This document shows, piece by piece, positions 8,753 to 19,642 of a stretch of 64,000 nucleotides of DNA. The stretch is from G963677325 sp963810555. GTDB lineage: Bacteria; Bacteroidota; Bacteroidia; Bacteroidales; Prolixibacteraceae. Position 1 is the first letter of the stretch, and each line of letters opens with the position of its first letter. The stretch is from assembly GCA_963810555.1 (NCBI GenBank), contig CAWENX010000001.1, forward strand, positions 124,001 through 188,000, written 5' to 3'. Made by a program: the position numbers and the translations under genes. The notes beneath the pieces were generated by a model, which made no database searches, was not told the DNA's origin, and saw only the letters and a list, made by a program, of their open reading frames with translations.

Positions 8753-10061
8753 ATGCCCGCGAATCTGGAAGAAGCTGAAGTAAGAAGCGAAGAGGTACAG
8801 GATATCCTTGGAAGAGTGCCTTCATGGATCACCCGTAACGGGACAATAATGATTTATTCGGTCCTTGTCATATTAATCTTCGGTAGCTGGTTATTTAAGT
8901 ATCCCGATATTATCGTTGCCCCGATTGTGGTAACTTCTGAAAATCCTCCTGTCAAATCTTCTTGCAAGAGTGGATGGAAAAATCACCCAAATCTATGTGG
9001 CGGATAAACAGAAGGTCAGTGCAGGCGAGTTGTTGGCACGGCTCGAAAGTCCTCTTAATTATGATGATCTGTCTGATTTAAAGCTCCATCTCAGATGGCT
9101 CGGACCGTTTATGTCAAGCTTTGATCCGGCCAGGAGAACCATTTTCAAGGAAAAATATGCATTGGGAGAGATTCAAACTCAGTATACTGATTTTCTTAAA
9201 AAATATCAGGATTACCTGAGTTTTGCCCAGAGAAATTATTACCCTAAGAAACTGAAATCTTTGGCTGAACAGGTCAAAATATCGCGCAGCTATTATGATC
9301 GCCAGCAGGAACGAAGAAAAATCATGGAAGATGAAACGGCTGTATCCAGAAATAAATTTCTGAGAGATTCGCTTTTGTACAAAAACGGAGTCATAGCGCT
9401 GGAAGAATATGAAAAGTCGAAAGGCGATTTTCTGTCCCGTCAGTCCGACCTTCAGGGAATGAGAACGACTCTGTCAGAAATACAGCTTAAGATCAATGAA
9501 GCCGATCAGGCTGTTATTGATAAGGTTAACCAGGCAGAACAGGAGAAAAAGACATTGCAGCTTGCGTTGACAGAAGCTTATAACAACCTTACCGGCGCCA
9601 TCGATGTCTGGGAATTGAATTATCTTGTAAAGTCGCCGGTTGACGGTGAAGTGTCTTTCTCAAAGTTCTGGAGCAAAAACCAGAATGTGGCCAAAGGAGA
9701 AATTGTATTTACGGTGATACCGTCAGCAGAATCAAGGCTGCTTGGAAGAGTTCAGCTCAAAAGGACAGGTTCGGGCAAGGTGAAAGTCGGACAGCGCGTC
9801 AACATAAAATTCGACAATTATCCCTACATGCAATATGGAATGGTTGAAGGAAAGGTTAACCGCATTTCCATGGTCCCGACCAACGACTATTATGCCCTCG
9901 AAGTAGATCTTCCCAAAGGATTGGTTTCAACATACGGTAAAACTTTCGAATTCAATAACGAAATACAGGGTTCGGCAGAAATAGTGACCGAAGACCTTCG
10001 TTTGATCCAGCGCATTTTCAACCCAATCAAATCCCTGTTCAAGGAGAGGGTGGCGCGATAG
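8753..10061 (+). CDS. HlyD-family periplasmic adaptor of the C39 exporter (frameshifted)
   Basis: This is the membrane fusion protein that bridges the ABC exporter to an outer-membrane channel. The N-terminus is cytoplasmic, followed by one membrane helix (TIMIYSVLVILIFGSWLF), a biotinyl-lipoyl half-motif (RVDGKITQIYVADKQKVSAG), a long coiled-coil hairpin and the second lipoyl half (VKSPVDGEVSF). The frame is broken near 8958-8960: removing one A from the AAA run turns SENPPVKSSCK into the expected PPVNLLARVDGKIT and joins the two halves. It starts 20 bp after the exporter. A single homopolymer indel in an otherwise normal gene is most simply an assembly error. Confidence 0.85.
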
Positions 10062-10161
10062 CAGCGTGCGGGAAACTGGCTAAAAGAATGAAAGACAACA
10101 CCTGAGAATCAATGTTCAGACAAGCAAGAACGTGTTTTACAATATCTTCAAAATTCTATCG

Positions 10162-10205
10162 CCGTGTTAGCTCCGTGTTAGGGCCGTATTAAGGCCGTAT
10201 TGCCC
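10162..10205. repeat. 11-bp-period array, unit CCGTRTTARGG
   Basis: Four units start at 10162, 10173, 10184 and 10195, exactly 11 bp apart: CCGTGTTAGCT, CCGTGTTAGGG, CCGTATTAAGG and CCGTATTGCCC. All are in one orientation. The array sits 100 bp after the HlyD gene. Confidence 0.85.
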
Positions 10206-10771
10206 TCGAGAGCTCTTCTAATCATAATATTGAAATCCGTGAGCAGGTGTTTCGGAGATATCCTAACATCCGAATAATGATTTATGAGATTTGTATGCAG
10301 AATCTGTTTCACTTGGAATCTGTGATTTTAAAAGTATCAGAAAGTAAACGTGTTCAACACTGACAAATCTTTTTTACCCTAATAATCCATCAGAATTGTA
10401 ATTTCTTAAAAGAAACATTTACGGATTAAAAAGTAATAAAGTAGTCCCTCGATATCAATCCGTTACTGCCCACAAGAGTGTAACGGAACCTTAATCCCTC
10501 TATAGAATTCAGCCGCTACTTTACAAAACTCTTATTCCATTGTTAATGAGTTATTAAGGAAAAATAACGGATTACGATCTCGTTCTGTTTTGGGAATATG
10601 GAAACTGTAGTTTTAATTCAAGTTACGTATGTATAAAGTAGTAAATCAAAACGTTCAGTCTGGCTTAAAGAACTTTTTCCTAATTGTGGGGTCCTGATGT
10701 TGAAAAATTGTTAAAATTTCACAGAAATTCAATTTTTTTTCAGTTAGTGATAGTTTTAAACTGAAATTGTG

Positions 10772-10779
10772 TACTTTTG
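10772..10779 (+). promoter_or_regulatory. Candidate -7 element (TACTTTTG) for the ribosomal operon
   Basis: TACTTTTG matches TAnnTTTG perfectly and lies 130 bp upstream of rpsL, at the end of the long gene-free region. No convincing TTTG partner was found at the usual distance, so the call rests on the -7 element and position. Confidence 0.5.
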
Positions 10780-10908
10780 CAGTCCATTTTGGAAGGGACA
10801 TAGGATTTGGAAACAAACTAATTAAAGATCCCTTCTGAAGGAAGAGTTTTCTACGGAGTGAGAAATTTTAATGTAAATTGTTGTAATCAAAATAATTAAA
10901 AGACTTTT

Positions 10909-11301
10909 ATGCCCACAATTCAGCAGTTGGTAAGAAAGGGGAGGACGAGAACCGAATTCAAAAGCAAGTCTCCTGCGCTAAACTCCTGCCCTCAGCGAAG
11001 AGGTGTCTGTGTTCGTGTATATACCACAACACCAAAGAAGCCTAATTCGGCTATGCGTAAGGTCGCAAGAGTAAGGCTGACCAATCAGAAAGAAGTGAAT
11101 GCGTATATTCCGGGTGAAGGACACAATCTTCAGGAGCATTCAATTGTATTGGTTCGCGGAGGCCGTGTGAAAGATCTTCCGGGCGTTCGTTATCATTTGA
11201 TCCGAGGAGCCCTTGATACTGCCGGGGTTGAAGGCCGTCAGCAACGTCGTTCAAAATATGGCGCCAAACGTCCCAAAGCGGGAAAAGGTGTACAGAAATA
11301 G
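10909..11301 (+). CDS. rpsL: Ribosomal protein uS12
   Basis: uS12 sits in the decoding centre of the small subunit and helps set accuracy. The 130-residue protein is intact and begins MPTIQQLVRKGR. The conserved TTTPKKPNSAMRK loop, where streptomycin-resistance changes arise, has the wild-type Lys, and VRGGRVKDLPGVRYH follows. It is the first gene of the str-S10-spc-alpha super-operon. Confidence 0.98.
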   Translation: MPTIQQLVRKGRTRTEFKSKSPALNSCPQRRGVCVRVYTTTPKKPNSAMRKVARVRLTNQKEVNAYIPGEGHNLQEHSIVLVRGGRVKDLPGVRYHLIRGALDTAGVEGRQQRRSKYGAKRPKAGKGVQK

Positions 11302-11445
11302 TAATAAAAAATTATAATATTAAGTTTTATGTAAAAGTTAGTTATTTGTGGGTGGTTGGGTTGAGTAAGGGTTCACCCTGAGTGGACTATAAACTGAAGA
11401 TGTAACAACAGCCGATTCGAATAACACAAGCAAAGTGTAACTAAT

Positions 11446-11922
11446 ATGAGAAAGACAAAGCCAAAAAAGAGAATTATTTTACCGGACCCGAAATACGGGG
11501 ATGTTTTGGTGACGAGGTTTGTAAATGGTTTAATGAAGAGTGGCAAAAAGACAGTCGCTTTCAAAATATTTTACGATGCTTTGGATATCGTTGAAAAACG
11601 TATGAAAGGCAATGAACTCTCTACACTTGATATCTGGAAAAAGGCTTTACAGAATGTAACCCCGATGGTAGAAGTAAAAAGCCGACGTGTTGGCGGGGCG
11701 AACTTTCAGGTCCCGATGGAAATCCGTCCTGAACGTAAGGTGGCCATATCTATGCACAATCTGATATTGTTTGCTTCAAAACGGTCGGGTCATTCGATGG
11801 CAGAAAAGCTTGCTGCCGAAACAATGGCTGCGTTCAACGAAGAGGGAGGCGCATATAAAAAGAAAGAAGACACCCACAGAATGGCGGAAGCCAACAGAGC
11901 ATTTGCTCACTTCCGTTTCTGA
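11446..11922 (+). CDS. rpsG: Ribosomal protein uS7
   Basis: uS7 is a primary 16S rRNA binder that organises the 30S head. The 158-residue frame is intact, with the family's VGGANFQVPMEIRPER segment and C-terminal HRMAEANRAFAHFRF. It lies 144 bp after rpsL, with no gene between, and 50 bp before fusA. Together with rpsL it shows that the operon is undamaged upstream of about 13.1 kb. Confidence 0.98.
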   Translation: MRKTKPKKRIILPDPKYGDVLVTRFVNGLMKSGKKTVAFKIFYDALDIVEKRMKGNELSTLDIWKKALQNVTPMVEVKSRRVGGANFQVPMEIRPERKVAISMHNLILFASKRSGHSMAEKLAAETMAAFNEEGGAYKKKEDTHRMAEANRAFAHFRF

Positions 11923-11972
11923 TGGCAGAACTTGGAGATATAAAAAAACAGATATCAGCATCATTCATATAA

Positions 11973-14082
11973 ATGGCAACCAGAGATCTTAAAAATACCA
12001 GAAACATTGGTATTATGGCACACATCGATGCGGGTAAAACAACTACGACCGAGAGGATATTGTTTTATACCGGAAAAACCCATCGTATGGGTGAGGTACA
12101 TGATGGTGCTGCCACAATGGACTGGATGGCCCAGGAGCAGGAACGTGGTATCACCATTACATCGGCTGCAACATTCACTGAATGGAAATATAAAGACATA
12201 ATCCACCAGATTAATATTATTGATACTCCAGGACATGTAGACTTTACCGTTGAGGTCGAGAGGTCATTACGTGTTCTTGACGGTGCGGTGGCGATATTTG
12301 ACGGAGTTGGGGGAGTTGAGGCACAATCGGAGACAGTATGGCGTCAGGCTGACAAATATGGTGTTCCAAAGATTGCTTATGTCAATAAAATGGACCGCTC
12401 TGGTGCGGATTTTTTTAATGTTTACAATGAAATAAAGGAAAAACTTGGTGCAAATCCTTTACCAGTGCAACTTCCGATAGGATTCGAGGAAAATTTCATA
12501 GGAGTTGTGGATCTCATCCTTATGAAGGCAATTTACTGGCATGACGAGACACTGGGAGCCGATTATACGATCAGCGATATCCCTGCAGATATGATGGAGA
12601 TTGCTGAGGAATGGCGTGCCAAACTTGTAGAGTCGGTAGTAGAGCAGGATGAAGTATTGATTGAGAAGTTTTTTGAAAATGCCGACGATATTACTTCTGA
12701 AGAATTAATTACTGTAATAAGAGGAGCTACAATAAAGGGTACGATTATTCCTTTGCTCTGCGGTTCTTCCTTTAAAAATAAAGGAGTACAAACACTCCTG
12801 GATGCAGTATGCGCTTATCTCCCCAGTCCGTTGGATGTCGGTTCCATCAAGGGGAAAGATCCGAATACTCATCGTACAATTGAGCGGAACCCTTCCGCCG
12901 ATCAACCTCTTGCTGCACTTGCTTTTAAAATTGCAACAGATCCTTTTGTGGGCAGATTGTGTTTCATCCGTGTTTATTCAGGACGATTGGATGCAGGATC
13001 ATATGTGATGAATATGAGGACCGGCAAAAAAGAGCGCATTTCGCGTTTATTTCAAATGCATGCCAATAAGCAACAACCGCGTGATGTGATTGAGGCAGGG
13101 GATATCTGTGCAGCAGTAGGATTCAAAGATATCCGGACAGGGGATACTTTATGTGAAGCGAATCATCCGATTTGCTTGAATCAATGACCTTTCCCGAACC
13201 GGTAATTGGAATAGCAGTTGAGCCAAAGACTCAGAATGATGTTGACAGATTTTCTAATGGATTGGCAAAACTTGCTGAAGAAGATCCGACTTTTCAGGTG
13301 TTAACTGATCCTGAACAGTGGCCAAACTATAATTCGGGGAATGGGTGAACTTCATCTTGAAATTATCATTGACCGTTTAAAGAGAGAATTTAAGGTTGAA
13401 TGTAATCAGGGCGCCCCACAGGTTGCTTATAAAGAAGCTGTCACGAATGTAGTTGAATTGCGTGAGGTGTTCAAGAAGCAAACCGGTGGACGGGGTAAAT
13501 ATGCCGATATATTTGTAAAACTGGGTCCGGTAGATGACGGAGTCACGGGATTACAATTTGTAGACCAGATAAAGGGTGGAACAATTCCGCGTGAATTTAT
13601 TGCACCAGTTGAAAAAGGCTTCAGGGAAGCAATGAGTAATGGGCCTCTCGCGGGATTTAAAATTGAGAATCTGAAAGTGATATTATTTGATGGCTCTTTT
13701 CATCCGGTTGATTCAGATGCACTTTCGTTTGAACTATGTGCACGACAAGCTTTCAGGAGTGCTGCTCCTAAAGCAAAGCCCATATTTGCTTGAACCCATT
13801 ATGAAGGTTGAGGTAGTTACTCCGGAAGAATATATGGGGGATATTGTTGCGGATCTGAATCGTCGCAGAGGACATATTGAAAGTATGGATGCCAAGTCGG
13901 GTGCCCGTGTAATAAAGGCGGTGGTTCCGTTGGCAGAACAGTTTGGATATGTTACCGTATTAAGAACTTTATCTTCAGGGCGTGCTACTTCTACAATGGA
14001 ATTTTCTCATTATGCTGAGGTGCCAAGGAATATTGCCTTAACAGTTCTTGAAAATGTTAAGGGAAGAACAGATTTGTTATAA
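11973..14082 (+). CDS. fusA: Elongation factor G (three frameshifts in this sequence)
   Basis: This is the canonical translocation GTPase of about 702 residues. The G domain is normal (AHIDAGKTTTTER, RGITITSA, DTPGHVDF, NKMDRSG), unlike the paralogue at 4057. Frame breaks lie near 13172 (ICLNQ-stop where LESMTFPEP is expected), near 13320 (DPEQWPN where DPETGQTIIRGMGELHLEI is expected) and near 13787 (KPIFA-stop where KPILLEPIMKVEV is expected, one extra T). Each is a small indel, and protein homology runs uninterrupted across the three frames to the C-terminus (NVKGRTDLL). The gene is essential in bacteria, so sequence error is the likely cause. Confidence 0.93.
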
Positions 14083-14100
14083 TTAAAATACTTTCTTATC

Positions 14101-14406
14101 ATGAGTCAAAGAATAAGGATCAAGCTGAAATCGTACGATCACAATTTAGTAGATAAATCGGCTGAAAAGATTGTAAAGACAGTGAAGACTACAGGAGCAG
14201 TGGTAAGCGGGCCAATTCCGCTGCCAACACATCGCAGGGTTTTCACTGTATTAAGATCAACATTTGTAAATAAAAAATCGCGGGAGCAATTTGAGTTGTC
14301 TTCCTATAAAAGATTGATCGATATTTACAGTTCAACGGCAAAAACAATCGACGCCTTGATGAAGCTGGAGTTACCAAGTGGCGTTGAAGTTGAAATTAAA
14401 GTTTGA
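14101..14406 (+). CDS. rpsJ: Ribosomal protein uS10
   Basis: Intact 101-residue uS10 (MSQRIRIKLKSYDHNLVDKS ... GPIPLPTHRRVFTVLRS). It belongs to the 30S head and also acts as NusE in antitermination complexes. It lies 18 bp after fusA. It is one of the few undamaged genes between 13.1 and 23.9 kb. Confidence 0.97.
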   Translation: MSQRIRIKLKSYDHNLVDKSAEKIVKTVKTTGAVVSGPIPLPTHRRVFTVLRSTFVNKKSREQFELSSYKRLIDIYSSTAKTIDALMKLELPSGVEVEIKV

Positions 14407-14428
14407 TAACTGTATAACAAGTAGAGAA

Positions 14429-15045
14429 ATGCCAGGATTAATTGGGAAAAAAATCGGAATGACATCCGTATTCAGTGTTGAGGGGAAAAATATCCCATGC
14501 ACTGTGATTGAGGCCGGTCCGTGCACTGTGACTCAAATCCGCACAATTGAAAAAGACGGATATAAAGCAGTTCAATTAGGTTTTCTTGAAAAGAAAGAGA
14601 AACATGCCACCAAACCTGAAATTGGTCATTTTAAAAAGGCCGGTACCACTCCGAAGAAGAAAGTAGTGGAATTTGATGGATTTGACGACCTGAAACTTGG
14701 GGATATCGTAACCGTTGATATAGTAGAAGCTTCATTCTTACCTGGATATAACTGGAATTTCAAAGGGAAAAGGATTTCAGGGAGTTGTAGAAAGACATGG
14801 ATTTAGTGGTGTAGACGAAACAACACATGGTCAGCACAATCGATTACGTGCACCGGGTTCTATAGGAGCTTCATCTTGGCCTTCACGCGTATTCAAAGGA
14901 ATGCGAATGGCAGGACGAGATGGTGGTTACAAGGTGACTGTACAGAAAACTTGAAGTATTGAAAGTTATACCAGAGAATAATATTTTGATAGTTAAAGGT
15001 TCCGTTCCTGGCGCCAAAGGTTCATACTTAATGATTAGGAAGTAA
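14429..15045 (+). CDS. rplC: Ribosomal protein uL3 (frameshifted)
   Basis: uL3 lies near the peptidyl-transferase centre. It starts MPGLIGKKIGMTSVF. The frame breaks near 14741 (SFLPGYNWN where DITGISKGKGFQGV is expected) and near 14948 (extra A before CTTGAAGTATTG). All conserved blocks, including GFSGV, THGQHNRLRAPGSIG and GMRMAGRDGG, occur in order across the frames. The stop TAA overlaps the rplD start by one base. Confidence 0.9.
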
Positions 15046-15674
15046 TGGAAGTAACAGTACTGAATACAGCAGGACAGGAGACCGGAAGAAAAGTTGCTTT
15101 GAATGACCAAATTTTCGAGATTGAGCCAAACGATCATGCTATTTATCTCGATGTAAAGCAATATATGGCAAATCAGCGTCAGGGAACTCATAAAACCAAA
15201 GAACGCGGTGAAGTTTCAGGAAGTCAACCCGGAAAATAAAAAGACAAAAAGGAACCGGAACGGCACGTGCAGGAAGTATAAAATCAGGTACAATTCGTGG
15301 AGGAGGGACGGATATTTGGCCCACGACCACGCGATTATAGTTTTAAATTGAATAAGAAAGTGAAACAACTTGCCCGTAAATCTGCTCTAACTTATAAAGC
15401 CCAGGCCAACAATATAATGATTCTTGAAGATTTCAATTTTGAAGCCCAAAAACAAAGAAATTGTGGAAATTCAGAATAATTTAAAATTAAGTGATAAAAA
15501 GTCATTTTCGTTTTATCGGAAGAAAATAAAAATATATATTTGTCCTCCAGAAATTTACAGAACGTTGAAATTATAACTGCTTCTGATTTAAGCACTTACC
15601 AGATTCTGAATGCAAAAACAATTGTTATTCTTGAAGGTTCTGTAAAAAAAATTGAAGAAGCTTATTTAAGTTAA
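15045..15674 (+). CDS. rplD: Ribosomal protein uL4 (frameshifted)
   Basis: uL4 lines the upper exit tunnel and in many bacteria represses its own operon. It starts MEVTVLNTAGQETGRK. Conserved blocks run in order: QRQGTHKTKERGEVSGS, RKIKRQKGTGTARAGS, GGGRIFGPRPRDYSFKLNKK, ALTYKA, then EGSVKKIEEAYLS at the end. Frame breaks lie near 15224, 15308, 15440 and 15500. The total length (630 nt) fits a normal uL4 of about 209 residues. Confidence 0.88.
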
Positions 15675-15686
15675 ATACCTAAAGCA

Positions 15687-15946
15687 ATGTTGGATATTTT
15701 AATAAAACCATTGGTAACCGAAAAAATGAAACTTCAGTCCGACAAGGTTCAACAGTTATGGATTCAAGGTAGACAAAAGGGCAAAAAACATCAAATAAAA
15801 AAAGCTATAGAAAGAATTTATGATGTAACTGTTAATCTGTGAATACAATGGTATATGCAGGGAAAATGAAGTCGCGATTCACAAAAGGCGGTGTTATTAC
15901 CGGAAGAACAAATGCTTATAAAAAGGCAATTGTTACTCTGAGCTAA
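15687..15946 (+). CDS. rplW: Ribosomal protein uL23 (frameshifted)
   Basis: uL23 is the exit-site protein that docks trigger factor and SRP. It begins MLDILIKPLVTEKM and ends FTKGGVITGRTNAYKKAIVTLS. At least three indels (near 15758, 15790 and 15838) break the frame inside QYGFKVDKRANKIQIKKAIE and VNSVNTMVYAGKMKS. Confidence 0.88.
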
Positions 15947-15987
15947 AGGAGAAAGTATTGATTTTTACAGTAATATTTAAATAAGAA

Positions 15988-16821
<834 letters not shown>

Positions 16822-16842
16822 TCGTAATTATAGAGGAAAATT

Positions 16843-17110
16843 ATGAGTCGTTCATAAAAAAAGGTCCGTTTATCGATTTTAAATTCGAAAGAAAAGTGTT
16901 GGCTATGAATGAATCCGCCAAAAAATCGGTAGTTAAAACCTGGGCAGGGCATCAGTAATTTCCCCTGATTTTGTAGGTCATACTATTGCAGTACATAACG
17001 GAAACAAATTTATTCCGGTTTATATTACTGAAAATATGGTAGGACATCGATTAGGAGAATTTGCCCCAACCCGTACATTCAGGGGACATGCTGGCAATAA
17101 GAAGAGATAA
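16843..17110 (+). CDS. rpsS: Ribosomal protein uS19 (frameshifted)
   Basis: uS19 lies in the 30S head next to uS13. ATGAGTCGTTCATAA would give a four-residue peptide; inserting one A restores MSRSIKKGPFIDFKFERKVL. A second break near 16947 (missing A) restores VKTWARASVISPDFVGHTIA. The end, GEFAPTRTFRGHAGNKKR, is typical. Confidence 0.9.
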
Positions 17111-17149
17111 GCCATAATCGTGGATAATTAAATAAGTAAAAGTACCAGG

Positions 17150-17574
17150 ATGGGTGCCAGAAAAAGACTAGCAGCTGAAAAAAGAAAAGAAGAAAAAAAG
17201 CAACAATATTTTGCTGTTTTAAAAAATGCCCAACATCTCCAAGGAAAATGAGGCTTGTTGCCGATATGATCCGCGGCATGGAGGTGAATAAAGCATTGGA
17301 TGTTTTGAAGTATTCTTCAAAAGAAGCATCACGGCAGGGTAGAAAAACTTCTTCTTTCAGCAATTGCCAATTGGCAGGCAAAAAACGAAGGAGTTCGTTT
17401 AGAAGAAAGTGAACTTTACGTATCAGGAAATCATGGTTGATTCAGGTCGAATTCTGAAAAGGTTACGTCCGGCTCCCCAAGGTCGTGCACACCGAATCAG
17501 AAAACGTTCAAACCACGTGACGATATACGTAGACAGGAAAGAAAGTGTTGTTGAAGAAAATCTTAATTCGATAG
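17150..17574 (+). CDS. rplV: Ribosomal protein uL22 (frameshifted; 3' end uncertain)
   Basis: uL22 extends into the exit tunnel. It starts MGARKRLAAEKRKEEKK. Conserved TSPRKMRLVADMIRGMEVNKAL, IANWQAKNEG and LKRLRPAPQGRAHRIRKRSNHVT follow across at least three indels (near 17230, 17340 and 17415). Read literally, the last frame continues to 17624 and would overlap rpsC by 47 bp. A further single indel would end it at the TAG at 17572-17574, giving about 141 residues, close to the usual length. I placed the end there. Confidence 0.85.
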
Positions 17575-17577
17575 TAC

Positions 17578-18312
17578 ATGGGACAAAAAGTAAATCCGAT
17601 ATCAAATCGTTTGGGATTCATTAAAGGATGGGATTCCAATTGGTTCGGCGGTGAATGATTATGGTGATAAACTGGTTGAAGATCAAAAAATCAGGGAATA
17701 CTTGAATGCTCGTTTGGCAAAAGCCAGTATTTCAAAGATTGTTATTGAACGTACTTTGAAACTTATCACTATCACTGTTCATACTTCACGCCCAGGTATT
17801 ATTATTGGTAAAGGTGGTCAGGAAGTTGACAAGTTGAAAGAAGAATTAAAGAAAATTACCAACAAAGAAGTTCAGATCAACATTTTCGAGATTAAACGTC
17901 CTGAACTTGATGCACAAAATTGTTGCAAATAATATTGCACGGCAGATCGAGGGTAAAATTGCTTATCGCAGGGCAATGAAAATGGCTATAGCTTCAACCA
18001 TGCGAATGGGAGCTGAAGGAATTAAGGTTTAGGTTTCGGGAAGGTTAAATGGAGCAGAAATGGCACGTTCTGAAATGTACAAAGATGGACGTACTCCTTT
18101 ACATACTTTGCGTGCCGATATTGATTATGCACTGGCAGAAGCTTTGACAAAAACAGGTTTAATTGGTGTAAAAGTCTGGATTTGTAGAGGTGAGGTATAT
18201 GGAAACCGTGACTTGTCTCCAAATGTTGGACAAAAACTTCAACAGCAACGCGGTGCGAACTCGTCAGTCACAATCTGCCGGGAAAGGTGGATATAAGAAA
18301 CGTAAAAAATAA
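17578..18312 (+). CDS. rpsC: Ribosomal protein uS3 (frameshifts plus an in-frame TAG)
   Basis: uS3 guards the mRNA entry channel. It starts MGQKVNPISNRLGFIKGWDS and carries the KH-domain motif RPGIIIGKGGQEVDKLKEE. Indels lie near 17652, 17921 and 18262. A TAG at 18030-18032 sits where the family has Gln (KV-Q-VSGRLNGAEMARSE), which implies a C-to-T substitution rather than an indel. The length of 735 nt is normal. Confidence 0.9.
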
Positions 18313-18345
18313 ATTAGTGGTTTAACACATCAGAAACTAAAAAAG

Positions 18346-18770
18346 ATGTTACAGCCAAAGAAAGTAAAATTTAGAAGAGTACAAAAGGGCAAGGATGAAA
18401 GGCAATGCCCAGCGCGGCAATCAATTGGCGTTTGGTTCATTTGGAATAAAATGGTTGGAAGAGGCGTGGATTACCGGTCGTCAGATTGAGGCAGCAAGGG
18501 TTGCGGTAACACGTCATATGCAACGTCAAGGGCAAATATGGATTCGGATCTTTCCTGATAAACCAATTACCAAAAAACCTGCCGAAGTTCGTATGGGTAA
18601 AGGTAAAGGTGCTCCTGAAGGATTTGTTGCTCCGATAACTCCAGGTCGTATTATTATTGAAGCTGACGGAGTTCCGTTTGAAATGGCCAAAGAAGCTTGA
18701 CGGTTAGCGGCTCAAAAATTACCGGTAAAAACAAGAGTTTGTTGTTAGACGTGATTATGTTGAAGAATAA
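18346..18770 (+). CDS. rplP: Ribosomal protein uL16 (frameshifts plus an in-frame TGA)
   Basis: uL16 organises the A-site region of the 50S subunit. It starts MLQPKKVKFRRVQKG; the blocks GNQLAFGSFGIK, ITGRQIEAARVAVTRHMQRQGQIWIRIFPDKP and MGKGKGAPEGFVAPITPGRI are clear. Breaks lie near 18391 (extra A) and 18736 (extra G). TGA at 18698-18700 interrupts MAKEA-x-RLAAQKLPVKT where a Leu-type codon is expected. Confidence 0.9.
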
Positions 18771-18782
18771 AATTGGTGAATA

Positions 18783-18986
18783 ATGAAAACATCTGAAATC
18801 AAAGAACTGACGACAACAGAAATCGTTGAAAGATTACAGGTTGAAAATGAAGAACCTTGTTCGCCTGAGGTTAAATCATGCAGTGTTAATCCGCTTGATA
18901 ATCCGATGAAAATAAAATTAGCAAAAAAAACATTGCTCGTGTTAAAACGAATTTTCGCGAAAGAGAATTAGAGAAAAAAGAATTAA
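18783..18986 (+). CDS. rpmC: Ribosomal protein uL29 (frameshifted)
   Basis: This is a small exit-site protein of about 67 residues. It starts MKTSEIKELTTTEIVERLQVE; NPLDNPMKIKLAKKNIARVKT and FRERELEKKN appear in shifted frames. Breaks lie near 18850, 18890, 18930 and 18978. The stop TAA at 18984-18986 requires one A to be removed from the preceding run. Confidence 0.82.
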
Positions 18987-18992
18987 TTCACG

Positions 18993-19260
18993 ATGGAAGA
19001 AAAGTAGTGAGAAATCTCAGGAAAGAGAGTATCGGGGTTGTTGTAAGCAATAAAATGGAAAAATCGATAGTGGTGGCTGAAAAAAGTAAGGAAAAACATC
19101 CGATTTATGGAAAGTTCGTAAACAAAACAACAAAATTTCATGCCCATGACGAAAAAAATGAATGCAACATTGGCGATACTGTTCGGATTATGGAGACACG
19201 TCCGTTAAGTCAAGAAACAAATGATGGAGATTAGTAGAAATTTTAGAAAGAGCTAAGTAG
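18993..19260 (+). CDS. rpsQ: Ribosomal protein uS17 (frameshifted)
   Basis: uS17 is an OB-fold 16S rRNA binder. The start ATGGAAGAAAAG runs into a premature stop; the body is RNLRKESIGVVVSNKMEKSIVVAEKS, then HPIYGKFVNKTTKFHAHDE and GDTVRIMETRPLS. The tail RWRLVEILERAK is recovered only after further indels near 19215-19225. Length fits 88 residues. Confidence 0.87.
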
Positions 19261-19262
19261 TC

Positions 19263-19629
19263 ATGATACAACAAGAATCAAGATGTATCAGTTGCCGATA
19301 ATAGTGGTGCAAAAGAAGTTTTGGTTATTCGTGTTTTGGGAGGAACAGGTAAACGATATGCTACTTTAGGGGATACAATTGTCGTTACAGTAAAAAGTGC
19401 TATGCCTGGTAGTGACATTAAAAAAGGAACTGTTTCGAAAGCAGTTGTGGTTCGGACCTCAAAAGAAGTTCGTCGTGCTGATGGTTCATATATTCGTTTT
19501 GACGATAATGCAGTTGTATTACTTAATGCAACTGGTGAAATGCGGGGAACACGTATTTTCGGTCCGGTTGCCCGTGAATTTCGCGATAAGATTATGAAGA
19601 TTATTTCATTAGCTCCTGAAGTACTTTAA
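19263..19629 (+). CDS. rplN: Ribosomal protein uL14 (one frameshift)
   Basis: uL14 contacts 30S at an intersubunit bridge. It starts MIQQESR; one extra base near 19290 separates this from VADNSGAKEVLVIRVLGGTG. The remainder (VKSAMPGSDIKKGTVSKAVVVRTSKEVRRADGS and GTRIFGPVARELR-like FGPVAREFRDK) is intact. The 367-nt length is one base more than 121 codons plus stop. Confidence 0.92.
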
Positions 19630-19642
19630 TGAAAATTCGAAA

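Larger units (their letters stand above)
10062..10908. other. 847-bp region without genes upstream of rpsL
   Basis: No coding frame or RNA gene is recognisable. The region holds the 11-bp array at 10162-10205. Between 10421 and 10574 there are several copies of a short motif in both orientations (AATCCGTTA at 10457, TAACGGAACC at 10481, TAACGGATTA at 10565, ACGGATTA at 10421) without a fixed period. The rpsL promoter follows at 10772. Confidence 0.5.

Noticed and set aside
10062..10908. Bacteriocin precursor gene after the HlyD adaptor
   Set aside because: No frame longer than about 25 codons with a GG leader was found; the only short frames run through the 11-bp array.
13160..13340. Programmed ribosomal frameshifting in fusA
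   Set aside because: No slippery heptamer is seen, three separate breaks of differing sign occur, and neighbouring genes show the same damage, so sequence error explains it better.
18698..18700. Selenocysteine or recoded TGA in rplP
   Set aside because: uL16 has no selenocysteine form, no SECIS-like structure is apparent, and other genes in the window use TGA as a normal stop or show plain indel errors nearby.
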